Source: Bordetella parapertussis | GTDB taxonomy: Bacteria > Pseudomonadota > Gammaproteobacteria > Burkholderiales > Burkholderiaceae_C | Direction of reading: 5' to 3' | DNA length: 64,000 nucleotides | Assembly (NCBI GenBank): GCA_945901125.1 | Contig: CAMDKD010000011.1 | Span: forward strand, 1-64,000 | Shown here: positions 44,522-53,997 of the stretch, in pieces | Position numbering within the stretch: the first letter of the stretch is position 1 | Layout of the letters: every line of letters begins with the position of its first letter | The notes under the pieces: generated by a model | Seen by the model: only the letters and a program-made list of their open reading frames with translations | What the model was told of the DNA's origin: nothing | Database searches by the model: none | Position numbers and translations under genes: made by a program

Positions 44522-45619
44522 TCAGCGCTCGTCGTAACTCAAAGTGACTGCATCACTGGTGGGCCGCGACTGGCAGGACAGCACAAAGCCTTGCCTGGTT
44601 TCCCAGTCTTCCAGCGTGAAGTTTTTTTCCATGGCCACACTGCCTTGCATCACTTTGGCGCGGCAGGTACAGCACACACCACCACGGCACGAATAGGGCA
44701 GATCCAAACCGGCAGCCAAGCCGACATCAAGAATTTTTTGCTCAGGCGTCATGCGCAATTTGTGTTGCTTGCCGTCCAGAATCAAGGTCAGAGCCACAGT
44801 GGCAGCTGCGTCATGCTGTGCTTCAGTGGAACCCGCAGGCGACGCTGAGCGCTCTGGTTGATCAGCCGAAGCAAAGCGCTCACTGTGTATTCGTTCTGCC
44901 GCTACACCGGCTTGCAACAATGCGCGGCAAGTGTCATCCATCATGCCCACCGGGCCGCAGACAAACACTTCCTCCAGACTGTGCGGCGGCAATACCGTTT
45001 GCAGCAAAGCCGTGACTTTGGCAGTGTCCAAACGCCCTTGCAGCAAATCTATTTCCTGCGCCTGACGCGACAAGACATGCACCAAGGTGACGCGACCGGT
45101 ATAGCGGTCTTTCAAATCTTGCAAGGCTTCGTTGAACATGACCGAGGCCATGTTGCGGTTGCCGTAGACCAGCGTGAAATGCGAATCCGCTTGTTGCTCC
45201 AGGCTGCTGCTCATGATGGACAACAAGGGCGTGATGCCCGAGCCGCAGGCAAAGCCAACACGGTGTCTGGCCGCGGGTTGTTGCATCACAAAATTGCCAA
45301 GCGGCGGCATCACAGACAGCATGTCACCTTCATTCAAATGCTTGACCGCATGATTGGAAAAAATACCGCCTTCAACAGCACGTATGCCTATTTCTATTTC
45401 CTTGTGCAAGTCCAGGCGACTGCGACTGCTGCAAATGGAATAACTGCGGCGCAATTCTTTGCCGTCAACGAAAGCTTTCAAGCTCAGGTACTGACCGGGT
45501 TGAAATGCGAACAAGGATTGCAACGCAGTTGGAACCACCAAAGTGACAGCCACCGAACCACCGGCCTCAGGCCGCAGGCGCGCAATGCGCAACTCATGGA
45601 AACTTAATCGGTCAGACAT
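44522..45619 (-). CDS. paaE: Phenylacetyl-CoA epoxidase reductase subunit
   Basis: A 365-residue electron-transfer subunit. Residues 1-240 are a ferredoxin-NADP reductase-type FAD/NAD domain (RRSYSICSS for FAD, GSGITPLLSI for NAD). The C-terminal plant-type 2Fe-2S domain has the Cys cluster in SCRGGVCCTCRAKV and a last Cys in LSCQ. It passes electrons from NADPH to the PaaA diiron site. It is 12 bp after paaD. Confidence 0.93.
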   Translation of the reverse strand: MSDRLSFHELRIARLRPEAGGSVAVTLVVPTALQSLFAFQPGQYLSLKAFVDGKELRRSYSICSSRSRLDLHKEIEIGIRAVEGGIFSNHAVKHLNEGDMLSVMPPLGNFVMQQPAARHRVGFACGSGITPLLSIMSSSLEQQADSHFTLVYGNRNMASVMFNEALQDLKDRYTGRVTLVHVLSRQAQEIDLLQGRLDTAKVTALLQTVLPPHSLEEVFVCGPVGMMDDTCRALLQAGVAAERIHSERFASADQPERSASPAGSTEAQHDAAATVALTLILDGKQHKLRMTPEQKILDVGLAAGLDLPYSCRGGVCCTCRAKVMQGSVAMEKNFTLEDWETRQGFVLSCQSRPTSDAVTLSYDER

Positions 45620-45631
45620 CAGGCGGCTTTA

Positions 45632-46207
45632 TCAATAAGGTTTGAAATAGTCGAACGGCTCCATGCATGCCAGACATTTGTACATGGCCTTGCAAGCAGT
45701 AGAGCCGAAATGCGATGTTTCTGTGGTCTCGACTGAACCGCATTGAGGACAGGCGACTTGCACAGGCAAGCGTTTTTGCACCAGACGGATGCGGCTTTGC
45801 CCGTCGTCTGCCGGTTTACTGTGCGGCGGCGCAATGCCATAGGCCAGCAACTTGGCTTTGGCTTCACCGGTGATCCAGTCGCTGGACCAGGCCGGTGACA
45901 AACGCGTGATCACACTGGCCTGAAGCCCGGCCTGTTGCAAACAATGAAGCACATCGTCTTGCATGTGTTCCATGGCCGGGCAACCGTTGTAGGTTGGCGT
46001 GATGACGATTTGCAAGCCTTGCGGCTGGCGTTTCACCGCACGCAATACGCCGATTTCGCGCAGCGACAACACCGGTATCTCCGGGTCGCAGACAGACTCC
46101 AGCAATTGCCAGACAGCGAAATCTGCATGCGCTGGCATTGGCAAATCCAAAGGCCCGTCAGGCAAAGCCTCGAGAAATGATGCCTCTGGCACTGCGAGGC
46201 TCACCAC
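45632..46207 (-). CDS. paaD: Phenylacetyl-CoA epoxidase assembly protein
   Basis: A 191-residue MIP18/SufT-like protein thought to help mature the iron centres of the epoxidase. The N-terminal DUF59 region has SVCDPEIPVLSLREIGV and TYNGCPAMEHM; the C-terminus has a CPxC...CxxC zinc ribbon (CPQCGS and CLACMEPFDYFKPY). It starts with GTG and overlaps paaC by 7 nt. Confidence 0.92.
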   Translation of the reverse strand: MVSLAVPEASFLEALPDGPLDLPMPAHADFAVWQLLESVCDPEIPVLSLREIGVLRAVKRQPQGLQIVITPTYNGCPAMEHMQDDVLHCLQQAGLQASVITRLSPAWSSDWITGEAKAKLLAYGIAPPHSKPADDGQSRIRLVQKRLPVQVACPQCGSVETTETSHFGSTACKAMYKCLACMEPFDYFKPY

Positions 46208-46968
46208 GTGGCACCCGGATGTTGTCTGGCCAGGCTTTGCATCTCGGCCAGCAAATACGACATGTGTTCAGAATGAATGCCGGCCCGGCCCTGTGTGACA
46301 TAGCCGCCGCCTGGCGGCAGTTGCAACCCGGCTTGTGTCAGCACTTCATGGACCGTGGTTTGCCAAGCAGAATGCAAAGCTGCTGTATCGCCGAAAACGG
46401 CTTGAGTCGCCGGCCATTCGCTCCAGAATTCTTGTGTGTAAGGCATTAAAAAATCAATCGCTGCCTGGGCTCTGCGGTGCGATTCTTCGGTGCCGTCACC
46501 AAAGCGCACCAGCCAGTCGGCGGCGTGTTGCAAGTGGTAGCGGACTTCTTTCAATGACTTGGCGGCAATAGCAGCGAGTTGTGCATCAGCATGGCTTTTC
46601 AATTGCTCCCATACCGGCAACATATAGGCGCTGAACAAAAAATTGCGGGCAATGGTGACTGCGTAGTCGCGTTCTGCGCGTGCAGACGGCGCCAGCGCCG
46701 TGGTGTGAGGCAATTCAAGCAAGGTGAAATTGAGAAAGTCCTGCTGATCGCGGAAATAAGCCAGCGAATCTTCGGTGCTGCCGTCACTACGCAACTGAGC
46801 CACGTGCTGGTAAAGCAATCTGGCCTGCCCGATCAAATCGAGCGAGTTATTGGCTAAGGCCAGGTCTTCTTCCAATATCGGCCCGTGGCCGCACCATTCG
46901 GCGTTGCGCTGTCCCAGTATCAGCGCGTTGTCGGCCAGATGCAGCACAAACTCAGACAAGCTGTTCAC
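46201..46968 (-). CDS. paaC: Phenylacetyl-CoA epoxidase structural subunit
   Basis: A 255-residue ferritin-like helical subunit that pairs with PaaA. Recognisable segments include LHLADNALILGQRNAEWCGHGPILEEDLALANN and GDGTEESHRRAQ. It starts with a GTG that overlaps the paaB stop. Confidence 0.93.
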   Translation of the reverse strand: MNSLSEFVLHLADNALILGQRNAEWCGHGPILEEDLALANNSLDLIGQARLLYQHVAQLRSDGSTEDSLAYFRDQQDFLNFTLLELPHTTALAPSARAERDYAVTIARNFLFSAYMLPVWEQLKSHADAQLAAIAAKSLKEVRYHLQHAADWLVRFGDGTEESHRRAQAAIDFLMPYTQEFWSEWPATQAVFGDTAALHSAWQTTVHEVLTQAGLQLPPGGGYVTQGRAGIHSEHMSYLLAEMQSLARQHPGATW

Positions 46969-47267
46969 ATGTGCCCCACTTCATCGGGGATGACAAAAAA
47001 CGTGGGATGGCGGTAGACCTTGTCTTTGGCGGGTTCGAACATCGTTTCCTTGTCGCTGGGATCGCTGGCAGTGATGGCCGCAGACGGTATGACCCAGATG
47101 CTCACGCCCTCCTGTCGGCGGGTGTACACATCGCGCGCCATGTGCAATGCCTGCTGCGCGTCGGCGGCATGCAAACTGCCGCAGTGCTTGTGCTCAATGC
47201 CTTGTTTGCTGCGCACAAACACTTCCCACAAAGGCCATTCCTTGGCTATGGATGCAGAAGTGCTCAT
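46965..47267 (-). CDS. paaB: Phenylacetyl-CoA epoxidase subunit
   Basis: A 100-residue small subunit of the multicomponent oxygenase, bridging PaaAC units. WPLWEVFVRSKQGIEHKHCGSLHAAD and DVYTRRQEGVSIWVI are characteristic. ATG 47267 overlaps the paaA stop by 4 nt; an in-frame extension of 23 codons lies inside paaA and is rejected. Confidence 0.93.
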   Translation of the reverse strand: MSTSASIAKEWPLWEVFVRSKQGIEHKHCGSLHAADAQQALHMARDVYTRRQEGVSIWVIPSAAITASDPSDKETMFEPAKDKVYRHPTFFVIPDEVGHM

Positions 47268-48304
47268 GCGGCCTCCTGTTGTTGTTGGCGCTTGCTTTGT
47301 TTGCTGGCGTAGACCATGGCTGCGTCGCGCACCCACTGGCCGTCTTCATGCGCTTTGACGCGTGTGGCCAAGCGTTCTTTGTTGCACGGGCCGTTGCCGT
47401 TGACCGTGGCCCAGAATTCGTCCCAGTCTATCTGGCCGTAATCATGGTGACCGCGCACCTCGTTCCACTTTAAATCCGGGTCCGGCAAGGTGACGCCCAG
47501 CACCGCCGCTTGTGGGACGGTGGCGTCGACAAACTTTTGTCGCAAATCGTCATTGCTGACGCGCTTGATGCCCCAGCGCATGCCTTGGTTGCTGTTGGTG
47601 CTGTCAGCGTCAGGCGGGCCGAACATGGCCAGGCATTTCCACCACCAGCGGTTAACCGCGTCCTGCACCATGGCTTTCTGTTCGTCGTTGCCTTTCATCA
47701 TCACCATCAAAGACTCAAAGCCCTGGCGCTGGTGAAAGGATTCTTCTTTGCAAATACGAACCATGGCGCGGGCGTAAGGGCCGTAACTGCAACGGCACAA
47801 AGGTATCTGGTTCATGATGGCTGCACCATCCACCAGCCAGCCGATGACGCCGACATCGGCCCAGGTGAGTGTGGGGTAGTTAAAGATAGAACTGTATTTG
47901 GCACGGCCGGTGTGCAGCGCATCCAACATCTGGTCACGGCTGGTGCCCAGGGTTTCTGCGGCACTGTACAAATACAAACCGTGACCACCTTCGTCCTGCA
48001 CCTTGGCAATAAGGATGGCTTTGCGCTTCAAGCTGGGCGCGCGGCTGATCCAGTTGCCTTCGGGGAGCATGCCGACAATTTCGCTGTGTGCATGCTGGCT
48101 GATCTGGCGCACCAGGGTTTTGCGGTAAGCCTCGGGCATCCAGTCTTTGGGTTCAATCTTGCCGTCGGCATCAATCACCTCGTCAAAACGCATTTGCGCT
48201 TTGACCAGCACCTGCTGCTCATGGGCTGACAACACCGGTTTGATATCGCGGCTGGCGGCCGGTGCCACCGGGCCATCGGGCACATTGAATGACTGTGTGT
48301 ACAT
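47264..48304 (-). CDS. paaA: Phenylacetyl-CoA epoxidase catalytic subunit
   Basis: A 346-residue diiron oxygenase subunit that forms the ring-1,2-epoxide of phenylacetyl-CoA. Metal-ligand-type motifs are visible as AKVQDEGGHGLYLY and RICKEESFHQRQGFE, and CRCSYGPYARAM lies between them. It is the first gene of paaABCDE. The later pathway genes (paaG, paaZ, paaH, paaJ, paaK) are not in the window. Confidence 0.95.
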   Translation of the reverse strand: MYTQSFNVPDGPVAPAASRDIKPVLSAHEQQVLVKAQMRFDEVIDADGKIEPKDWMPEAYRKTLVRQISQHAHSEIVGMLPEGNWISRAPSLKRKAILIAKVQDEGGHGLYLYSAAETLGTSRDQMLDALHTGRAKYSSIFNYPTLTWADVGVIGWLVDGAAIMNQIPLCRCSYGPYARAMVRICKEESFHQRQGFESLMVMMKGNDEQKAMVQDAVNRWWWKCLAMFGPPDADSTNSNQGMRWGIKRVSNDDLRQKFVDATVPQAAVLGVTLPDPDLKWNEVRGHHDYGQIDWDEFWATVNGNGPCNKERLATRVKAHEDGQWVRDAAMVYASKQSKRQQQQEAA

Positions 48305-48337
48305 GCTTCACCTCGTGGTAGGTGGGCGCATCATAAC

Positions 48338-48377
48338 TGATACATAAAAACAGTCAAATTTCATTTATTTTGTATCA
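48338..48377. promoter_or_regulatory. Inverted repeat in the paaA-paaX divergent promoter region
   Basis: TGATACA (48338-48344) and TGTATCA (48371-48377) form a perfect 7-bp inverted repeat with a 26-bp AT-rich spacer in the 123-bp gap between the two divergent genes. The position suits PaaX control of both promoters in response to phenylacetyl-CoA. The two arms may be separate half-sites. Confidence 0.55.
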
Positions 48378-48427
48378 TTTCATGAGAACATGCCGCTTAC
48401 CTCCCGCGGCTTTCACCCCTATGACCC

Positions 48428-49366
48428 ATGACAGAGTTAACCGATAAACGATTACAGCGCTTTTGCCGCCAGGACCGCATGCAAGCCGGTTCGCTCATCA
48501 TTTCCATGTTCGGCGACGCCATTTATCCGCGCGGCGGCGTCATTTGGCTGGGTTGTCTGATCCGCTTGCTGGCTCCTCTGCAAGTCAACGAGCGATTGAT
48601 ACGCACCGCCATTTACCGCCTGGTCAAAGAAGACTGGCTGGTCACACAAACCCAGGGCAGACGCACCGACTACGCATTGAGTACCAGCGGCATCAAGCGC
48701 ATTGAAGAGGCCTCCAAAGCCATTTACGCCAGCCAGTCCCCGCTCTGGGATGAGCGCTGGCGTTTGTTGCTGGCGGCAAACACCATGGCCAAAAAGGACA
48801 AGGAGCGATTGCGCAAAGCCTTGGTCTGGCAGGGCTTCGGTATGTGGCAAAACCAGGTGTTTGTCCACCCGGGTGCAGATTTGCAAGTGGCCTTGTCCTT
48901 GCTGCAAGGCGAAGGTCTGGGGCATTTGCAAAAACATATCTGGCCGCTGGCGGGCGACAGTCTGTTGAACGGCGCTGGCTTCAGCGATCAACAGGTGGCT
49001 ACGCTGTCATGGGACTTGGCGCAACTGGCCCACAGCTACCGTCAGTTTGTCAAAACCTACCAACCTTTGGTGGATGAATGGCCCGTTAAAAAAACATGCA
49101 AAGACCATATTCAAAACGAAAAAGCTTTTTTGCTGCGTCTGTTACTTATTCATGACTACCGACGCCTGCTGCTGCGCGACCCCGCCTTGCCGCAAAAGCT
49201 GTTGCCCGCCGACTGGCCCGGGCAGGCTGCACGAACCGTTTGCACAAAAATGTATGCCGCACTGTCTGTCCCCAGCGAGACACACTTGCAAGAGCATATG
49301 CAACTCGCTGATGGTCGATTGACCGGTAGCCTCAGTTTGTTTCAAAATCGCTTCCGAATATGTTGA
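48428..49366 (+). CDS. paaX: PaaX-family transcriptional repressor
   Basis: A 312-residue regulator. The N-terminal winged helix covers about residues 15-95 (AGSLIISMFGDAIYPRGGVIWLGCLIRLL, NERLIRTAIYRLVKEDWL), followed by the PaaX central and C-terminal domains (DERWRLLL and LLIHDYRRLLLRDPALPQKLLPADWPG segments). In E. coli PaaX the ligand is phenylacetyl-CoA. It is divergent from paaA, matching repression of the epoxidase operon. Confidence 0.92.
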   Translation: MTELTDKRLQRFCRQDRMQAGSLIISMFGDAIYPRGGVIWLGCLIRLLAPLQVNERLIRTAIYRLVKEDWLVTQTQGRRTDYALSTSGIKRIEEASKAIYASQSPLWDERWRLLLAANTMAKKDKERLRKALVWQGFGMWQNQVFVHPGADLQVALSLLQGEGLGHLQKHIWPLAGDSLLNGAGFSDQQVATLSWDLAQLAHSYRQFVKTYQPLVDEWPVKKTCKDHIQNEKAFLLRLLLIHDYRRLLLRDPALPQKLLPADWPGQAARTVCTKMYAALSVPSETHLQEHMQLADGRLTGSLSLFQNRFRIC

Positions 49367-49440
49367 TAATCAGAGGATCAAAAAATCCTTTCACCGACAA
49401 GAAGCCGAGACTGCTTGTTGCATAAAAAAGAAAGTCAGCG

Positions 49441-52400
49441 ATGTCGTTCAATGTTGTAGGTCTGGCGCTTAAGCGCCCGTATACGTTTGTCGTGATGGCC
49501 TTGCTGCTGTTGATCATGGGCCCGCTGGCAGCCCTCAGAACACCTACAGACATTTTTCCTGAAATCCGCATCCCCGTGATCGCCGTGGCCTGGGCCTATA
49601 CAGGTTTGCCGCCAGACCAAATGGCCGGTCGCATGAGCACTTTGTATCAACGCGTGCTGACCACCACGGTCAATGACATTGAACACCTGGAGGCGAATTC
49701 TTATAACGGCCTAGGTATTGTCAAAATTTTCTTTCACCCCGGTGTGAACATAGCAACCGCCAATGCCCAGGTGACGGCCATTTCTCAGACCATGCTCAGG
49801 CAAATGCCACCGGGCGCACTGCCGCCGCTGATCGTCAACTACAACGCCTCAACGGTGCCGATTCTGCAATTGGCCTTGGCTGGCAAAGGTTTGTCAGAAC
49901 AGAATCTGGCCGACTACGGCTTGAACCTGGTGCGCACACCGTTAGTCACAGTCCCGGGAGCCGCCATTCCTTTTCCCTACGGCGGCAAGATGCGTCTGGT
50001 ACAGGTTGACCTGAAACTGCCCGAATTGCAATCGCTGGGTTTGAGTGCACAGGATGTGGCGAATGCACTGGCAACACAAAACATCATCATTCCAGTCGGC
50101 ACGCAAAAAATCGACTCGCTGGAATACTCCATCAACCTGAACAACGCGGTTGTCAATATCAAGGACATGGCCGACCTGCCGGTCAAATCAGTCAACGGTT
50201 CAATGGTCTATGTGCGCGATGTTGCTAATGTGCATGACGGCAATTCACCGCAGACCAATATTGTTCACGTCAACGGCAATCGGTCGGTGCTGATGTCCGT
50301 GCTGAAGAACGGATCCACTTCTACCCTGTCGATTGTTGACGGCATACGTGAAAAACTAGATGGAATGAAGGCCACCCTGCCGCCTAACCTGACAGTGCAA
50401 CCTATCAACGACCAGTCACTGTTTGTTCGGGCCGCCATCAAGGGTGTTGCAGTCGAAGCCATGATTGCTGCAGCGCTCACCAGCATCATGATTTTTCTGT
50501 TCCTAGGCAGTTGGCGCTCGACCTTGATTGTGGCTGTGTCTATCCCTTTATCCATCATGGGTGCCATCCTCGGTTTGTATGCACTGGGAGAAACCCTCAA
50601 CATCATGACGCTGGGCGGCCTGGCACTGGCCGTCGGTATTCTGGTTGACGATGCGACCGTCACCATTGAAAGTATCAATTGGCACCTTGAGCAAGGCAAA
50701 GACGTGGAAACCGCCATTCTTGACGGTGCCGCCCAGATCATCGCCCCCGCTTTTGTGTCCTTGCTCTGTATTTGTATTGTGTTTGTACCCATGTTCTTTT
50801 TGGAAGGCGTGTCGCGTTTTCTGTTTGTGCCATTGGCACTGGCCGTCATGCTGGCCATGGCCTGGTCGTTCTTTCTGTCGCGCACCCTGGTGCCGACCAT
50901 GGCCAATTACCTGCTCAAACCCCATGCTGCCCACACCGACATGCACGGCAGTTTCGGCCAACCGCGCACCCGCAATCCAATTGTCAAGTTTCAACGCTGG
51001 TTTGAAGCCCGTTTTGAAAGCATTCGGGACAGCTATAAAAATCTGTTGGGGGTTTGCCTGCAAACCCGCTGGCCTATCGTCATTGGTTTCATGAGCTTTG
51101 TTGTGGCATCCTTTGCGCTGGTGCCTTACCTGGGCAGCAACTTCTTTCCGGACGTTGATGGCGGGCAAATCCTCTTACACGTGCGCGTGCCGATAGGCAC
51201 CCGGGTGGAGGAAACGGCTGCACGTTTTGCTCACATTGAAAAAGCCATACAAAAAGTCATTCCATCGGAAGAGATCGTCACGCTGGTTGACAACATCGGC
51301 CTGCCGCCAAGTTGGATCAATACGATTTACAACAATACCGGCGTGATCGGCACCATGGACGGCGATATACAAATTGCCCTTCGCAAGGGGCATGCGCCCA
51401 CCGCCGACTATGTACGAGAATTACGTAAAACACTCCCGGAGGCCTTTCCCGACACGACTTTTTACTTCCCGCCGGCCGATATCGTCAGCCAGATTCTGAA
51501 TTTCGGCGCACCTGCACCCATTGACATTCAAATTCGCGGTGCCAACCTGAGCGCTAACTTTGATTACGCCAACACTTTGCTGAAGAAGATCCGGCAGATT
51601 CCCGGCATCGCCGATGTGCGCATACAGCAATCCGCCAGAAGTCCGGTGTTTGAAGTCAACATGGATCGCTCACAAGCCCTGGACATGGGCATCACCCCCA
51701 GGGATGTGACCAATAACCTGGTGGTCAATCTGGCAGGCAGCAGCCAGGTGGCTCCCACTTACTGGCTCAATCCCGCCAATGGTGTCTCTTACAGCGTTGT
51801 CATGCAAACCCCGCAGTACAACCTAGACTCGCTGGATGAGCTGGCCAACCTGCCCATTATTTCAGGCAGCGGTCAGCAGGTACTGGGTTCTGTAGCCGAA
51901 TTCAAACGCACCACTAAAAACAATTTGGTCAGCCAATATGATATTCAATCGATGGTGCAAATACACGCCACATCTCAGGACACCGACCTGGCCAGCGTGG
52001 CATCTGAAGTCCGCAAAGCCATTGCTGACACCGAAGCGGCTTTGCCCAAGGGCAGCAAAGTCGTACTGCTGGGCCAGGTCCGCACCATGGAAAAAGCTTT
52101 TTCCGGTTTGCTGTGGGGACTGGTCGGCGCGATTGCGCTGATTTACTTTTTGATTGTGGTCAATTTCCAATCCTGGCGAGACCCCTTCGTCATCATCAGT
52201 GCGCTACCTGCGGCCATCGCCGGCATCGTCTGGATGTTGTTCACCACCCGCACCACCTTGTCTGTGCCCGCACTCACCGGCGCCATCATGTGCATGGGTG
52301 TGGCCACAGCCAACAGCGTGCTCGTCATCAGTTTTGCGCGTGAGCGGCTGGATGAACTCGGCGACCCTGTGGCCGCCGCGCTGGACGCCGGTTTTGTGCG

Positions 52401-52635
52401 TTTCAGGCCGGTGTTGATGACCGCACTGGCCATGATCATCGGCATGATTCCCATGTCCCTGGGCTTGGGCGAGGGCGGCGAGCAAAATGCCCCGCTGGGC
52501 CGCGCAGTCATCGGCGGCCTGTCCTTTGCCACAGTGGCCACCCTTATTCTGGTTCCTCTGTTATTCAGTATGGTGCATTCGCGTCACCGTCCTTCCAAAA
52601 TTGCACCGCTTTCCCCTGGAGTTCGTCATGTCTGA
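49441..52635 (+). CDS. RND-family efflux pump, inner-membrane transporter
   Basis: A 1064-residue transporter of the AcrB/HAE type with twelve membrane segments and two large periplasmic domains. The proton-relay acidic pair is at Asp403-Asp404 (GILVDDATVTIE in TM4). The second repeat has the FATVATLILVPLLFS ending. It opens MSFNVVGLALKRPYTFVVMALLLL. The adaptor gene follows and overlaps it by 8 nt; no outer-membrane factor gene is here. Substrates are unknown. Confidence 0.9.
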   Translation: MSFNVVGLALKRPYTFVVMALLLLIMGPLAALRTPTDIFPEIRIPVIAVAWAYTGLPPDQMAGRMSTLYQRVLTTTVNDIEHLEANSYNGLGIVKIFFHPGVNIATANAQVTAISQTMLRQMPPGALPPLIVNYNASTVPILQLALAGKGLSEQNLADYGLNLVRTPLVTVPGAAIPFPYGGKMRLVQVDLKLPELQSLGLSAQDVANALATQNIIIPVGTQKIDSLEYSINLNNAVVNIKDMADLPVKSVNGSMVYVRDVANVHDGNSPQTNIVHVNGNRSVLMSVLKNGSTSTLSIVDGIREKLDGMKATLPPNLTVQPINDQSLFVRAAIKGVAVEAMIAAALTSIMIFLFLGSWRSTLIVAVSIPLSIMGAILGLYALGETLNIMTLGGLALAVGILVDDATVTIESINWHLEQGKDVETAILDGAAQIIAPAFVSLLCICIVFVPMFFLEGVSRFLFVPLALAVMLAMAWSFFLSRTLVPTMANYLLKPHAAHTDMHGSFGQPRTRNPIVKFQRWFEARFESIRDSYKNLLGVCLQTRWPIVIGFMSFVVASFALVPYLGSNFFPDVDGGQILLHVRVPIGTRVEETAARFAHIEKAIQKVIPSEEIVTLVDNIGLPPSWINTIYNNTGVIGTMDGDIQIALRKGHAPTADYVRELRKTLPEAFPDTTFYFPPADIVSQILNFGAPAPIDIQIRGANLSANFDYANTLLKKIRQIPGIADVRIQQSARSPVFEVNMDRSQALDMGITPRDVTNNLVVNLAGSSQVAPTYWLNPANGVSYSVVMQTPQYNLDSLDELANLPIISGSGQQVLGSVAEFKRTTKNNLVSQYDIQSMVQIHATSQDTDLASVASEVRKAIADTEAALPKGSKVVLLGQVRTMEKAFSGLLWGLVGAIALIYFLIVVNFQSWRDPFVIISALPAAIAGIVWMLFTTRTTLSVPALTGAIMCMGVATANSVLVISFARERLDELGDPVAAALDAGFVRFRPVLMTALAMIIGMIPMSLGLGEGGEQNAPLGRAVIGGLSFATVATLILVPLLFSMVHSRHRPSKIAPLSPGVRHV

Positions 52636-53785
52636 TTTTTCTACCCATCGTATTTCCCGTGGTTATGCTTGGACCGCTGCCGTTGTTTTCGCCCTGGTAA
52701 CCGCTGGCATTGTGATCAATGGACTGCATGTACGTTCCACTGACGCCGCCCAATTGAAAGCCAATACCGAAAAGCAGGCCCTGACAGTGGTGAGCGTGAT
52801 TTCACCGATACCTGCCACTGAAGCCGGCTTGTTGTCTTTGCCCGGTCGCTTCGAAGCTCCGCGCGCACCAATTTACGCACGAGTCAGCGGCTACTTGAAA
52901 AGCTGGAAAACTGAAATAGGCACGCCGGTCAAAGCCGGTCAGTTGTTGGCCGAAATAGACACGCCGGATCTGGATCAGCAAATCCTGCAAGCCAAAGCCG
53001 AATTGGCCACCACTCAGGCCAATGCGGCTTTATCTGAGAACACCGCCAAGCGCTGGAAATCTCTGGAGGCTGCCAATTTCGTCTCGTCCCAGGCGGTTGA
53101 AGAAAAAGTCGGCGATTACAACGCCAAATTGGCAGCGGTGAATGCTTCACAAGCCAATGTCAATCGCTTACTGTCGATGAAAAACTTTGCCCGCATCGTG
53201 TCCCCGTTCGATGGCGTAGTTACTGCGCGCAATACTGAAGTCGGTGCCTTGATAAACACCGTGAGTGACCCCGGCAGAGAGCTATTTGTCGTCACGAATA
53301 CCAAACGCCTGCGTTTGTATGTCAGCATTCCGCAAAATCAGGTGTCATCCATTCGCCAGGGCAGCAAGGCCAAGTTCACGCTGCCTAGTCAACCCGGCAA
53401 GGTGTTCACTGCCTCGGTAGTCAATATGTCGCAGGCTATCAATACCAGTTCCGGCAGCATGCTGGTGCAATTAGCCGCAGAAAACTCCAAGAATGATTTC
53501 CTGTCGGGCGGCTTTGCCAGCGTCAGCTTTGACATAGACCCCGCAGCCGATCGCTTCACGCTGCCACCGAGTGCATTGATCTTCTCCAAAGCAGGCATCA
53601 CTGTAGCTATCGTCAACGCTCAAAACAAAGTTGAACTCAAACCCATAGTCATTGCGCGCGACCACGGCAACAAGGTTGAAATCCTGTCCGGCATACAGGC
53701 AAGCGACAAAGTCATTGAAAATCCTCCCGATGGTGTGGCACAAGGTGATGTTGTGCAAATCAGCACAGTTGAAGCAAAACATTAA
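52628..53785 (+). CDS. RND efflux periplasmic adaptor (membrane fusion protein)
   Basis: A 385-residue adaptor with an N-terminal membrane anchor (about 14-33). The lipoyl half-motifs (GYLKSWKTEIGTPVKAGQLLAEIDTPDLDQQ), an alpha-hairpin rich in Ala and Gln, and the barrel segment VSPFDGVVTARNTEVGALI follow. ATG 52628 overlaps the end of the pump gene; a 47-codon extension inside it is rejected. Pump-then-adaptor order is the reverse of the common acrAB order. Confidence 0.9.
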   Translation: MSDFSTHRISRGYAWTAAVVFALVTAGIVINGLHVRSTDAAQLKANTEKQALTVVSVISPIPATEAGLLSLPGRFEAPRAPIYARVSGYLKSWKTEIGTPVKAGQLLAEIDTPDLDQQILQAKAELATTQANAALSENTAKRWKSLEAANFVSSQAVEEKVGDYNAKLAAVNASQANVNRLLSMKNFARIVSPFDGVVTARNTEVGALINTVSDPGRELFVVTNTKRLRLYVSIPQNQVSSIRQGSKAKFTLPSQPGKVFTASVVNMSQAINTSSGSMLVQLAAENSKNDFLSGGFASVSFDIDPAADRFTLPPSALIFSKAGITVAIVNAQNKVELKPIVIARDHGNKVEILSGIQASDKVIENPPDGVAQGDVVQISTVEAKH

Positions 53786-53884
53786 GTTCGCCAGCAAAGT
53801 GCTATTGAATGGTTGTTGAATAACGTTTGATGTCGTTGATTTACAAATTCTCGAAAAAGTGAAATTTAGTAAATTAATCATTTC

Positions 53885-53912
53885 TTGACTCAATATGACA
53901 AAAAGTTAATAA
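53885..53912 (+). promoter_or_regulatory. Probable promoter of the Cys-cluster/transferase pair
   Basis: TTGACT (53885-53890), a 16-bp spacer and TAATAA (53907-53912) lie in an AT-rich 212-bp gap, about 86 bp before the next start codon. The -10 is only a fair match. No other feature is seen in the gap. Confidence 0.45.
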
Positions 53913-53997
53913 TTCTTCAACCCTTTGCCACGCTAGATGACACACCTACGTTTTTTTGCGGCGCATGACAAGCTACACGATTTACCCCTGATGGAGT

